Both the position numbers and the translations under genes were made by a program. From contig NZ_CP087999.1 of assembly GCF_021044625.1 (NCBI RefSeq), forward strand, positions 1,567,001-1,631,000: 64,000 bases of DNA. The letters run 5' to 3'. This DNA is from Geomonas sp. RF6 (GTDB lineage Bacteria > Desulfobacterota > Desulfuromonadia > Geobacterales > Geobacteraceae). Shown here piece after piece: positions 15,798 to 24,021 of the stretch (positions are counted from its first letter, which is position 1; every line of letters begins with the position of its first letter). Under the pieces are notes generated by a model, which worked only from the letters and a program-made list of their open reading frames with translations, made no database searches and was not told the DNA's origin.

Positions 15798-16826
15798 ATG
15801 CCACGCCAAGCTCGGGTCGATTTTCCAGGTGCTCTGCACCACATTATCTGCCGCGGCATTGAGCGCAGGAGAATCTTCCGCGACAATGCCGACAGGAATG
15901 ATTTTCTTACGCGACTCGTCGAGATTACCTCCAAGTCCCAAACCCGCTGTTACGCATGGGCCCTGCTTCCGAACCATTTCCACCTTCTGTTACGGACCGG
16001 CGCCATCCCCATAACAGCAAGTATGCAGCGGTTGCTGACGGGATATGCAGCCACTTTTAACCACCGCCACAACCGTCACGGGCACCTGTTTCAAAACCGC
16101 TATAAATCGATCCTTTGCCATGCAGATACATACCTGTTAGAACTGGTCCGGTACATCCACTTGAATCCCCTTCGTGCCGGGATTGTTTCTTCCCTCGGCC
16201 AACTAAGGAGTTACCCATATTGTGGTCACAGTTGCATTATGGGGCTTAATTCCAACTTTTCGATGTGGATGGACGTTCAGGAAATACTGCAGCACTTCGG
16301 GGGAACGGAGGCGAAATCCCGAACCGCCTACGAGTCGTTTGTTGCAGAGGGCGTCCAGCAAGGACGGCGGTCCGAGTTGACCGGCGGTGGGTTGCTGAGA
16401 AGCGCTGGGGGGTGGCGAGAGGTGATTGCTGCCAGGGAATACGGGATTTTCCTGAAAAGTGATGAGCGGATTCTCGGCGACAGCGACTTCGTCGATTTGG
16501 TACTCAACACGGCAGGCGAAACCTTCGACAGAAAAAGTGTCTACTGTCAGAAAGCAATTGATGTCGACGCATTAGCTGAAGTAATAGCGGCTAAATTCGG
16601 CATTGCAGTGAAAGACCTATGGGCGGAAGGGAGACAACGAAAGCGGGTGGAGGCACGGAGTCTATTCTGCTATTGGGCAGTGCGAGAGCTGGGTGAGAGT
16701 GCTACAAGCCTGTCGAGACGTCTCGGAATCAGCCAACCAGCCGTCTCCCTTTCCGTCTCCCGAGGAGAGCAACTCGCTGCAGAAAAAGGTTGGGAGTTGG
16801 AAAAGTTGATCGACGAGCAGGGATAG
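15798..16826 (+). CDS. rayT: REP-associated tyrosine transposase (RAYT), Y1_Tnp family
   Basis: This 342-residue protein starts MPRQARVDFPGALHHII. It has the HUH motif as PNHFHLLL (residues about 55-62) and the catalytic Tyr in NRYKSIL, the signature of single-strand Y1 transposases. Residues about 290-330 carry a helix-turn-helix (LSRRLGISQPAVSLSVSRGE), an extra DNA-binding part common in RAYT subgroups. It is flanked on both sides by inverted clusters of the GGGGGACGCCC repeat, its likely substrate. RAYTs are usually single-copy and domesticated, and they spread REP sequences rather than themselves. Confidence 0.9.
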   Translation: MPRQARVDFPGALHHIICRGIERRRIFRDNADRNDFLTRLVEITSKSQTRCYAWALLPNHFHLLLRTGAIPITASMQRLLTGYAATFNHRHNRHGHLFQNRYKSILCHADTYLLELVRYIHLNPLRAGIVSSLGQLRSYPYCGHSCIMGLNSNFSMWMDVQEILQHFGGTEAKSRTAYESFVAEGVQQGRRSELTGGGLLRSAGGWREVIAAREYGIFLKSDERILGDSDFVDLVLNTAGETFDRKSVYCQKAIDVDALAEVIAAKFGIAVKDLWAEGRQRKRVEARSLFCYWAVRELGESATSLSRRLGISQPAVSLSVSRGEQLAAEKGWELEKLIDEQG

Positions 16827-16830
16827 TCGA

Positions 16831-16873
16831 AAGTTATTAACTTATGGGCGTCCCCCTATCTTGGGCGTCCCCC
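16831..16873. repeat. REP cluster 3, right flank of RAYT, split by IS30
   Basis: TTATTAACTTATGGGCGTCC and a second TTGGGCGTCCCCC unit lie in inverse orientation to cluster 2. The array continues after the IS30 element at 17983. CCCCC occurs at both junctions (16869-16873 and 17983-17987). Confidence 0.85.
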
Positions 16874-17982
16874 GGTGAATTCAAGTTGTAAATGCACCAC
16901 CGAATGATGCACGCAGAACTTCCGCAGGAGTCCGGTAGCCGAGGCACTTTCGTGGTCGATCGTTGACCTGTTTCACGACCTGCTGAATTTCTTCCTCTGA
17001 TAGGGTCCTGAAGTCGAACCCCTTCGGAAAGTAGTGCCGCAAGATGCCGTTTGTGTTCTCATTGGTGCCACGCTGCCAAGACGCATAAGGATCCGCGAAA
17101 TACACGGTAAGCCCTGTCTTAGTTTCCAGATCTTTGAATTCCGCAAACTCACTACCGTTATCAACGGTTACTGTCTGGCAGAGGATCTCGGGCAGAGGGC
17201 TGAAGCACCTCGCGCTATGATCCGTCATGGTTGCGGCCCTTCTGTCTGCGAGTCTTGCGGCAAGTAAAAAGCGGCTCTTGCGCTCAACGTACGTGGCAAG
17301 GTTTCCTGCGCCTTTCGCACCGTGCAGCGTGTCGCCTTCCCAGTCCCCAAATCGTTCTCTGGTACCAACTACTGCCGGCCTCTCCTTAATTGAGACTCGA
17401 CCCGGAATGAACCGCCGTCCTGCGCAGTAGCGCGTTTGCCTACGGCGATTCCGCCTCCGACGGCGAAGATGCTTGTGAAGCTCGCCACCTTCTCTGGCGT
17501 CTAGGTAAATCCAGCGGTAGATGGTTTCATGACTGATGCGCATCGCCCGGTCCATTGGGAAATCCATTTTGAGCCTGGCGGCAATGGCTTCAGGTGGCCA
17601 ATCCAGCATCAATTTCTCTTCAACGTAAGCGACCAGATCGGCGTTGTCCTGCCGCCGGAAAGACCTGGGCTGGTGACGACGTTTAAGCGCAGTGCCATGC
17701 GTGAAGGTGTACCAGTAAACTCCATCGGGGTATGTCGGGCCGTTGCGCGCAATCTCGCGCATGATGCTTGTGTGATGGCGTCCAAGCCTACGGCCGATTT
17801 CGCGAAGGCTAAATTTCGCCACCTTCAAATGGCTGATGACATATCGCTCATTTTCTGTAAGATGCGTGTGGGACATGGCGGGCTCCTCCTGGGGTATGTG
17901 TTGGTCGCGCTTCACACACTACCAGATTTGCCTGTCATGTCCTGCTTTTACATCAACTGGTGCAATTAAGAATAGAATCCAC
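16874..17982 (-). mobile_element. IS30-family insertion sequence, about 1.11 kb, inside the REP array
   Basis: The ends GGTGAATTCAAG...TGCACCA (left) and, inverted, TGGATTCTATTC...TGCACCA (right) form imperfect terminal repeats around a single transposase gene. The element splits a GGGCGTCCCCCTATCTT unit, leaving CCCCC on both sides as a short target duplication. The exact edge could shift by one or two bases because of the C-run. Confidence 0.8.
16881..17876 (-). CDS. IS30-family DDE transposase
   Basis: ATG 17876 with GGAGGAG upstream gives 331 residues. An N-terminal helix-turn-helix reads FSLREIGRRLGRHHTSIMRE, residues about 20-39. The IS30-type catalytic core has Asp in GDWEGDT, Asp in TVDNGSEF, and Glu in GTNENTNGILRHYFPKG. 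The frame is intact, so the element may be active. A longer GTG start at 17915 exists but lacks a ribosome site. It cuts and pastes the surrounding 1.1-kb element. Confidence 0.95.
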   Translation of the reverse strand: MSHTHLTENERYVISHLKVAKFSLREIGRRLGRHHTSIMREIARNGPTYPDGVYWYTFTHGTALKRRHQPRSFRRQDNADLVAYVEEKLMLDWPPEAIAARLKMDFPMDRAMRISHETIYRWIYLDAREGGELHKHLRRRRRNRRRQTRYCAGRRFIPGRVSIKERPAVVGTRERFGDWEGDTLHGAKGAGNLATYVERKSRFLLAARLADRRAATMTDHSARCFSPLPEILCQTVTVDNGSEFAEFKDLETKTGLTVYFADPYASWQRGTNENTNGILRHYFPKGFDFRTLSEEEIQQVVKQVNDRPRKCLGYRTPAEVLRASFGGAFTT

Positions 17983-18075
17983 CCCCTATCTTGGGCGTCC
18001 CCCTATCTTTGGGCGTCCCCCTATCTTTGGGCGTCCCCCTATCTTTGGGCGTCCCCCTATCTTATGGGCGTCCCC
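17983..18075. repeat. REP cluster 3 continued: tandem 18-base units
   Basis: About five direct copies of TGGGCGTCCCCCTATCTT follow each other head to tail. They are the same family as at 12801 and 15690 but in the opposite orientation. Confidence 0.9.
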
Positions 18076-18132
18076 TTTGCGCTACTTGCGCTATGTGACT
18101 CGACCGTTCAGGCTCGGCCGAGTCCATTTACC

Positions 18133-21100
18133 CTAAGGTGAACCGGGGTCGCGGCGTCCCTCAACCGGGAAGATCCTCGTGCTCCCCCCTGGGAACTCGA
18201 CAATCTCACCCTTTACATCGATGCGGATAGGCGCCACACCGGTCTCGCGTCCGCGCACGGTGAGGGTATCGCGCGTCAGACGCAGGTCGAGGGAGTGTCC
18301 ACGGTAGCGGATGCGCATGTCAAGGCGCTCCACCTCCCTCGGTAACTGCGGGTTGAGCCTCAGGACTTCTCCCGTCACCTCGATCCCGGTCAGGGTCCGC
18401 TGCGCCAGGTCGACAGTGCTCGCCATGGCTCCCAAGTGCACTCCCTCAGCGGTTGTTCCCTGCTGGATGTCGCTCACGTCGCTTTGCAGCGCTTCCTCGT
18501 AAAATTGCAGCGCCCGCTGCCGGTTCGAGCGCGCGAGCACCCAGGCGTGCACAACGCGGGAGAGGGTGGAGCCGTGGGAGGAGCGGTCGTTGTAGTACTC
18601 TACGTTTCTCCTGATGCTGGCCGGGTCGAACGGGTAGTTAAGGCGCGCAAAGAGCACCGCCAGTTCTTCGGCGGAAAAAAGGTAGAAGAGCATCAGCACG
18701 TCGGCCTGCTTGGAGAGCTTGTATCGGTTCGGGGTGTCCCCCTCCCCCTCCAGGATGAGATCGAGACGCTGGATGTTGCCGTAGCGTCTGCGGTATCCCG
18801 CCCAATCGAAATCCGCCAGGCTGTCGTAACCTTCGAACTGGCTGATGATCCCGTCGCCGTGAAAGGGAATGAACATGTGGCGGCTGATCTCCTCCCAGCG
18901 TACCGTTTCCTCCGCCGATAGCGCTAGTCGCGCCGTCAGCTCCGCACGGCGAATGTCGGGCAGGATCTCAAGGACGTCCAATGCTCGCCAGAGGACCCAC
19001 ACCGCCATCAGGTTCGTATAGGCGTTGTTGGCAAGCCCCGCTTTCGGGGCACCCGGATACCCCTCGTGGAACTCGTCGGGCCCCATCACCCCCCGGATCT
19101 CGTAGCGCTCCCGCTCCCCGTTGAATTCGGCGACGCTCGACCAGAAGCGGGCAATCTCCAGTATCAGCTCGGCACCGTGGAACTGCAGGAACTCCATATC
19201 GCGGGTCACCTGGAAGTACTGCCAGACGTTCCAGGCGACGGCGCTCCCGACGTGGCGCTGCAGGTAGGAATTGTCCTTTACCCACCGCAGGGAGCGTGGA
19301 TTCAGGTTCATCTCCTGCGTCTCCTCCTGACCGTCGCTTCCACTCTGCCACGGGAACATCGCCCCTTTGAAACCCGCCTCTTTGGCCGCTACGCGGGCCT
19401 CACCAAGGCGCCGGTATCGGTACATCAGAAGCGAGCGGGTAATCTCCGGCATCCGGAAATTGAGGAATGGGAAGATGAAGAGCTCATCCCAGAAGATATG
19501 TCCCTCGTATGCCTCACCTGTCCATCCCCGCGCCGGCACGCCGATGTCCAGCCCGATCGAATGAAGCGACACAGCTTGCAGCAGATGCAGCATGTTGAGC
19601 CGCAACAGCATCGCGGCGTTCAGATGCAGCCCTTCTCCAGGGATGATGTGCACGTCGAAGCGGCGCCAGAGGTTTTTCCAGACAAGCTCGTGCGCCACTT
19701 TGACGTCATCGAAAGTGCTGGCTCGCGACAGCGCCTTGCGCGCAGCGACAGCGGGCTCCGATATGGCCTGATCGCGTGAGGTGTAAAGAAAGGTGAGCTT
19801 TTCCAGCGTCAGCGTTTGCCCTTCTCCCAGTTCGACCAGGAACTCCTGCCCGATGCAACCTGGTTCCTCGACCAGACGCCGGGGGACATCGCGCCGCTTC
19901 CCCCCCACCAAAACCCGCGTCCGCGCCGCCTGCGCCACATTGAGCTTCGACTGGGAAGTGCGCACCAGCAGGCAGACGCCGTCTTCGCCGGCGGCTTCCC
20001 CTGATATCGGCTCCAGGTGCCTGTTGTTGAAGCGTGCGTAGAGCTTCGCCCCGGCGTTGACGACACACCCGTCAATCCCAGAGCGCACAGTGACGGTCCC
20101 GCTCCAGTTCTCCGCGGTCAGCGCCAGATCAAGGGCGCCGAGGTGCATATCGGCCATCGATACGAGGCGCCGCTCCGCAAGGGTGCTGCGCCGCCCCCGG
20201 TCGTCCTCGAAGCGGACCGTCCTCAGCAGCATGGCGCGCCTCAGGTCGAGTTCCTGACGGTAGGAGAGGATGGAAACCGTTTTTAGATCGAACCACTCGC
20301 CGTCGCCGATGCGGAAACGTAGGTCGAGCCAGTTGGGGAAGTTGACGAGCGATTCGTTCTCGATGCTGCGGCCGGCAATGTCCGTGGTCAGCCGGTTATA
20401 CCCCCCCGCGAAGTAGGTGCCGGGGTAGTGGACTGCGTCTGACCTCCCCCAGGGCACGGCGCCGCGCGTCGTGAAGTAGCCGTTGCCGAGGGCGCAGAGA
20501 GCTTCGCGCATCCCCTCCTGCGCAGGGTTGAAGCTTTCGTACACGAGGGACCAGGCCGAAGGGGGCTCCTCGGCAACCCGGACCTGCGCCAAGGAGGTCA
20601 CCACCGCATCAGCCCCTGCTTCCCGCAGAGCCTGCGACTGCCCCAGACGGTCGACCCCGATCACCATGCCGAACTTTCCGGCGCGCCCCGCCTCGACCCC
20701 GGCGATGGCATCCTCCACGACGATTGTGCGCGACGGCTCGGCTTTGAGGCGGCGCGCTCCCTCAAGAAACGAGTCCGGCGCCGGTTTGCCCTTCAGGGGA
20801 AGAGAGTCAATGTCGTGTCCATCGACCCGCACGTCGAAGAGTTGCGCGATCCCTGCCGACTCCAGGACAGCAGCGCAGTTCTTGCTGGAGGAAACGACGC
20901 CGGTCCTTACTTCCAACGCCCGCAGCGTGCGCACCAGGGCGACAGAGGGTTCGTACACCTCGACGCCGTGCGCCGCCAAGTGCTCCGCAAAATACTTGTC
21001 CTTCAGTTTGCCCAGCGCCTCAACACTGACCGTTTGGGGATTCCCTTCCGGTACGCGGGGAGGCAATTCGATGCGGCGGGATCTAAGAAAGTCCCTCACC

Positions 21101-21330
21101 CCGTCGTTGCGAGGCTTTCCGTCGACGTAGCGCCGGTAGTCTTCTTGAATATCGAAGGGGAGGAAAGCTTCCCCGGTCTCGTCCGCGCGCTTCCGGAGAA
21201 AGTCGTCGAACAACCTTTTCCATGCAGCTGCGTGAACACTTGCGGTCTGCGTCAGAACCCCGTCGAGGTCGAACAGAACGGCGTCGTAGTCAAGCGGCGA
21301 TATCGATATGATGGCACCCAAACCACCCAT
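18133..21330 (-). CDS. HAD phosphatase/phosphoglucomutase - GH65 disaccharide phosphorylase fusion
   Basis: This 1065-residue protein is a two-domain fusion. Residues 1-250 are a HAD-superfamily domain like beta-phosphoglucomutase (DAVLFDLDGVLTQT nucleophile loop, VVSSSKN, KPAPDSFL, VVEDAIAGVEAG). Residues about 260-1060 are a GH65 family trehalose/maltose/kojibiose phosphorylase with the catalytic acid Glu in MGPDEFHEGYPG. Such fusions are known (mycobacterial OtsB1 type). A disaccharide would be split with phosphate to beta-glucose-1-phosphate and isomerised or dephosphorylated by the same chain. Substrate is unproven. No sugar transporter is adjacent. Confidence 0.92.
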   Translation of the reverse strand: MGGLGAIISISPLDYDAVLFDLDGVLTQTASVHAAAWKRLFDDFLRKRADETGEAFLPFDIQEDYRRYVDGKPRNDGVRDFLRSRRIELPPRVPEGNPQTVSVEALGKLKDKYFAEHLAAHGVEVYEPSVALVRTLRALEVRTGVVSSSKNCAAVLESAGIAQLFDVRVDGHDIDSLPLKGKPAPDSFLEGARRLKAEPSRTIVVEDAIAGVEAGRAGKFGMVIGVDRLGQSQALREAGADAVVTSLAQVRVAEEPPSAWSLVYESFNPAQEGMREALCALGNGYFTTRGAVPWGRSDAVHYPGTYFAGGYNRLTTDIAGRSIENESLVNFPNWLDLRFRIGDGEWFDLKTVSILSYRQELDLRRAMLLRTVRFEDDRGRRSTLAERRLVSMADMHLGALDLALTAENWSGTVTVRSGIDGCVVNAGAKLYARFNNRHLEPISGEAAGEDGVCLLVRTSQSKLNVAQAARTRVLVGGKRRDVPRRLVEEPGCIGQEFLVELGEGQTLTLEKLTFLYTSRDQAISEPAVAARKALSRASTFDDVKVAHELVWKNLWRRFDVHIIPGEGLHLNAAMLLRLNMLHLLQAVSLHSIGLDIGVPARGWTGEAYEGHIFWDELFIFPFLNFRMPEITRSLLMYRYRRLGEARVAAKEAGFKGAMFPWQSGSDGQEETQEMNLNPRSLRWVKDNSYLQRHVGSAVAWNVWQYFQVTRDMEFLQFHGAELILEIARFWSSVAEFNGERERYEIRGVMGPDEFHEGYPGAPKAGLANNAYTNLMAVWVLWRALDVLEILPDIRRAELTARLALSAEETVRWEEISRHMFIPFHGDGIISQFEGYDSLADFDWAGYRRRYGNIQRLDLILEGEGDTPNRYKLSKQADVLMLFYLFSAEELAVLFARLNYPFDPASIRRNVEYYNDRSSHGSTLSRVVHAWVLARSNRQRALQFYEEALQSDVSDIQQGTTAEGVHLGAMASTVDLAQRTLTGIEVTGEVLRLNPQLPREVERLDMRIRYRGHSLDLRLTRDTLTVRGRETGVAPIRIDVKGEIVEFPGGSTRIFPVEGRRDPGSP

Positions 21331-21431
21331 AGCCGAGCCCCCAATTCAAGTATGCGTCTGCGACTCCGATCCCAGCGAACATTTCCCTGTGTCCTCCGGC
21401 ACCTGCTTTGCGCCCCCCCCTGCTCCAATAA

Positions 21432-21533
21432 GGTTCATCAGGGAATTCCGGGGGAGCGTCGGTACATTGCCACGAAGCACTGCAGAAGGCCTAACGTTCC
21501 CCCCTTTGCGAAGGGGGGGCAGGGGGGATTTGA
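21432..21533. repeat. Dispersed MITE-like repeat, copy 2 (arm B - core - arm C)
   Basis: It begins GGTTCATCAGGGAATTCC, close to the ISL3 terminal repeat. It shares CTGCAGAAGGCCTAACGTTC with the inverted arm of the copy at 50647-50800, passes through the CCCCCCTTTGCGAAGGGGGG core, and ends CAGGGGGGATTTGA like copy 1. The remaining bases of 21331-21682 show no gene. Confidence 0.75.
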
Positions 21534-21716
21534 TCTTCAAGTCTCCTCAGCCCGTTTAACAGTACATCTCGGTCGTCGAACCGCAGTGCTGCGGCAGTCT
21601 AAAGATCCACAACATAGGCCCCACTCTTTTGCAAATTGCCCTGACCACAGTAGTTGCGCGGTTTCAGGACGGTCCTCGCCACGTCAAATCCCCCCTCCTG
21701 TTCCCCCCTTCGCAAA

Positions 21717-23046
21717 GGTTCATCCGGGAATTCCGGGGAAGGCCGCTCTAATCTTTAGAAAGAAGTAGTCATGGTCCCGGAAGCCATAGGCCATTCTCTT
21801 GATCACTTTGATCTTGTTGTTGATGCCTTCGAGGATGCCGGTGTGCAGTTGATAAAGGCAGTGATTCAGGATGCCCTGGAGGTAGGGCTGCAACCGCTTT
21901 GCAAACGTCGTGAGCTGTTCAATATTGCTTTCCATCGCTCGTCGGTGCCACTGCTCCCAGAACAGCTTCGCTTCCTCGGTACACCTGAAACGCCATAACT
22001 GTTTGAGGTCCTCTTTCAGCAGATAAACCGTCAGGAGGTTCTGGTTTGCTTCCAATAGTTCCTGCAAACGAAGCATGTCGTCACCTTTGACATTCCGGCT
22101 ATTCCGCAGCAACAACCACCGCGAGGTTCTGATTACCTTGCGGGCTTTCTTGTCATCTTTGAGGCGGTCCGCTTCAGCGTTGCGGACCTTGTCCAGGACC
22201 TCTCTGCTGTACTTTGCTACGACATGGAAAAGGTCATAGACGATTGCGGCCTGAGGGCAGTTAGCTTTCACCTCCGTCTCAAAGGCACCATTCATATCCA
22301 TAGCAACGGCTTTGAGTCGTTTGCACCCCTCTTCCCCAAGTTGCTGAAAGAACGGACGAATGCTCTCGCGGCCCCTCCCCGTTGCCACGAACAGCACTTT
22401 CCTGCGGTGCGGCTCCACGATGACAGTTGCATAATCGTGCCCCTTTCGAAGGGCAAATTCGTCCATGCCGATTACCTCGACGTCCGAGAGATCAACGCTG
22501 CCGAATCCGTTTTGCAGAGACCGTTTGTCGATCTCCTTAACCTGATCCCAGGATAGCCCGTAGAACTCTGCCACCTGCTTTATTGGGAGAACGCAGCACA
22601 ACTTCGCTACGCTCTCAGCAAGTCTGGCTGTGACGCGAGCGTACTTCTCCAACCATGGCAACGCCTCAAGGACAGGTCCGCATCGGGGACACCAGAGTCT
22701 GCGACGCCGAACCCTCAGATACGTTTGGGCATCCAGTATCGGCAGGTCGCGTATGAGTCGGACACTGGTGTCGTGAACCCCTGTGCAGCGCTTACCACAA
22801 CTGGGGCACAGCAACTTCTCCTGAAACCTTGGAACCAGCACTATCTCGAACCGTTTCTGCTTGTCTGTGCCTGAAGTGGTGACCTTGGCAATACGATATC
22901 CTTCCCACCCTCCGAGATATGATATAAGATCGGTTTGCGACAACGGCAGCCTCCTGAGTATTTGATGTTGGGGAACCTCAAAATAACCCAGTGCTGTCGT
23001 TGTCGCTTTATTTTTTTTAACTTTCCCCAGAATTCCCAGAAGAACC
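21717..23046 (-). mobile_element. ISL3-family insertion sequence, 1330 bp
   Basis: The terminal inverted repeats of about 24 bp start GGTTCATCCGGGAATTCC (left) and GGTTCTTCTGGGAATTCT (right, inverted). The element is flanked by a perfect 8-bp direct repeat TTCGCAAA at 21709-21716 and 23047-23054, the target duplication size of ISL3. The element has one intact transposase. Confidence 0.95.
21720..22943 (-). CDS. ISL3-family transposase
   Basis: TTG 22943 with AGGAGG six bases upstream gives 407 residues; longer in-frame starts run out of the element. The N-terminus holds a zinc-ribbon (CPSCGKRC, CPRCGP). The DDE core has GMDEFALRKGHDYATVIV, VAMDMNGAF and, near the C-terminus, EGINNKIKVIKRMAYGFRD, all ISL3 hallmarks. 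The stop codon lies inside the terminal inverted repeat. The intact frame and perfect target duplication suggest a recent insertion. Confidence 0.95.
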   Translation of the reverse strand: MSQTDLISYLGGWEGYRIAKVTTSGTDKQKRFEIVLVPRFQEKLLCPSCGKRCTGVHDTSVRLIRDLPILDAQTYLRVRRRRLWCPRCGPVLEALPWLEKYARVTARLAESVAKLCCVLPIKQVAEFYGLSWDQVKEIDKRSLQNGFGSVDLSDVEVIGMDEFALRKGHDYATVIVEPHRRKVLFVATGRGRESIRPFFQQLGEEGCKRLKAVAMDMNGAFETEVKANCPQAAIVYDLFHVVAKYSREVLDKVRNAEADRLKDDKKARKVIRTSRWLLLRNSRNVKGDDMLRLQELLEANQNLLTVYLLKEDLKQLWRFRCTEEAKLFWEQWHRRAMESNIEQLTTFAKRLQPYLQGILNHCLYQLHTGILEGINNKIKVIKRMAYGFRDHDYFFLKIRAAFPGIPG

Positions 23047-23096
23047 TTCGCAAAGGGGGGGACGCGAGGCCTCGTGCGGCCCTTCATTGGAACATA

Positions 23097-23470
23097 CTAC
23101 GACTTCCCCGGAAGTCTCGGACGAGCCTCCAATAAATACATCCCGAAGATCGTTTGTAAAATCTTAGCATATGGGCGATTCTGAAAGATAGGCGCCTCGC
23201 GACGAGCAGTCCCCGGCGCGTCCGGGGGGGACAGCTCGGACATCAACTCCCGAAGTTGGGCGATCGTCACATCAATTCCTTCGAGGAGGTCTGTCGGGGC
23301 CGATGCCGCTTCTGGCGGAAGCTGCTGCCGGGAGAGGGAGTCCGCTGCCATCTTGGCGACGGCGAGTGACTGAGCCGCACCTTCATGCAGCACAGTAGCG
23401 AGCTGCATACGCTCCCGGTCCTCAGTCTCCGACAGTTCCGCCGCCAGGCGGGTTCGGGCTCTTCAATCTG
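23097..23470 (-). pseudogene. Histidine kinase fragment (NarX/DegS-type dimerisation domain)
   Basis: The minus strand encodes RLAAELSETEDRERMQLATV, then LHEGAAQSLAVAKMAADSL and LRELMSELSPPD. This is the HisKA_3 helix pair with its phospho-accepting His. Upstream the frame meets a stop, and downstream it runs into the MITE arm at 23127, so both the sensor part and the ATPase domain are missing. It looks like a kinase destroyed by repeat insertion. Confidence 0.7.
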
Positions 23471-24021
23471 CGGGAACGTCTCGTGTTCATCGGGGGCTCC
23501 TTCGAGATTCGCTCCGTTGTCGGCGAGGGGGCCAGGGCCACCGTCATCGCCCCCCTTGCGGACAGTTCAGGGGGATTCCATCAACCAGAGCGAAAAGGGG
23601 AAGGAACTCAAGAACAAGGCTAAATATTTCTCTCTCCGGCTTTCCTTTACTGGCCTCTCTGCCGTTCCCAAGACTCCGCCAGCGCCCTTGGCTGTCCACG
23701 CAGTTCAGAGTCTGTAGATTACCTCGGCTCCCCCAATTACTTCATGAAGACAGATTATTCCCACCTCCAAAGTAACACTTCAAAGTATTTGAAGGATTCT
23801 TTGTGTGCATTACACTTTTTAGAGGGCGGTGCATCTTCTTTGGAGAATCAGCAAGAAGGATGGTTTTATTGTTTTTTTCCAACAAACCCACTCTTTTTTA
23901 ATCCGATGCACCAGCGAGAAGATATCGGTGGACTTAAAGAAGCAAGCTGGTTCCGGAAAAGCAGGTCTATTAGAGCTTTATCGATATTCAGACTTTTGGC
24001 AGGCAACGGAGGTTACAACTT
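23471..24021. other. Intergenic region, AT-rich in its second half
   Basis: No supported gene. The segment 23745-24000 is clearly more AT-rich than its surroundings and contains several AT-rich hexamers that could serve as promoter for the stress gene at 24022, but no clean consensus. Confidence 0.4.

Larger units (their letters stand above)
21683..23127. repeat. Dispersed MITE-like repeat, copy 3, interrupted by ISL3
   Basis: The left part 21683-21716 (TCAAATCCCCCCTCC to TTCGCAAA) and right part 23047-23127 (TTCGCAAAGGGGGG to GAGCC) rebuild a copy nearly identical to 5-113 once the ISL3 element and one 8-base duplication are removed. Confidence 0.85.

Noticed and set aside
12801-18075. The GGGCGTCC repeats as a possible CRISPR array
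   Set aside because: The units are 18 or 35 bases and directly abut with no unique spacers, both orientations occur, and a RAYT rather than cas genes is adjacent.
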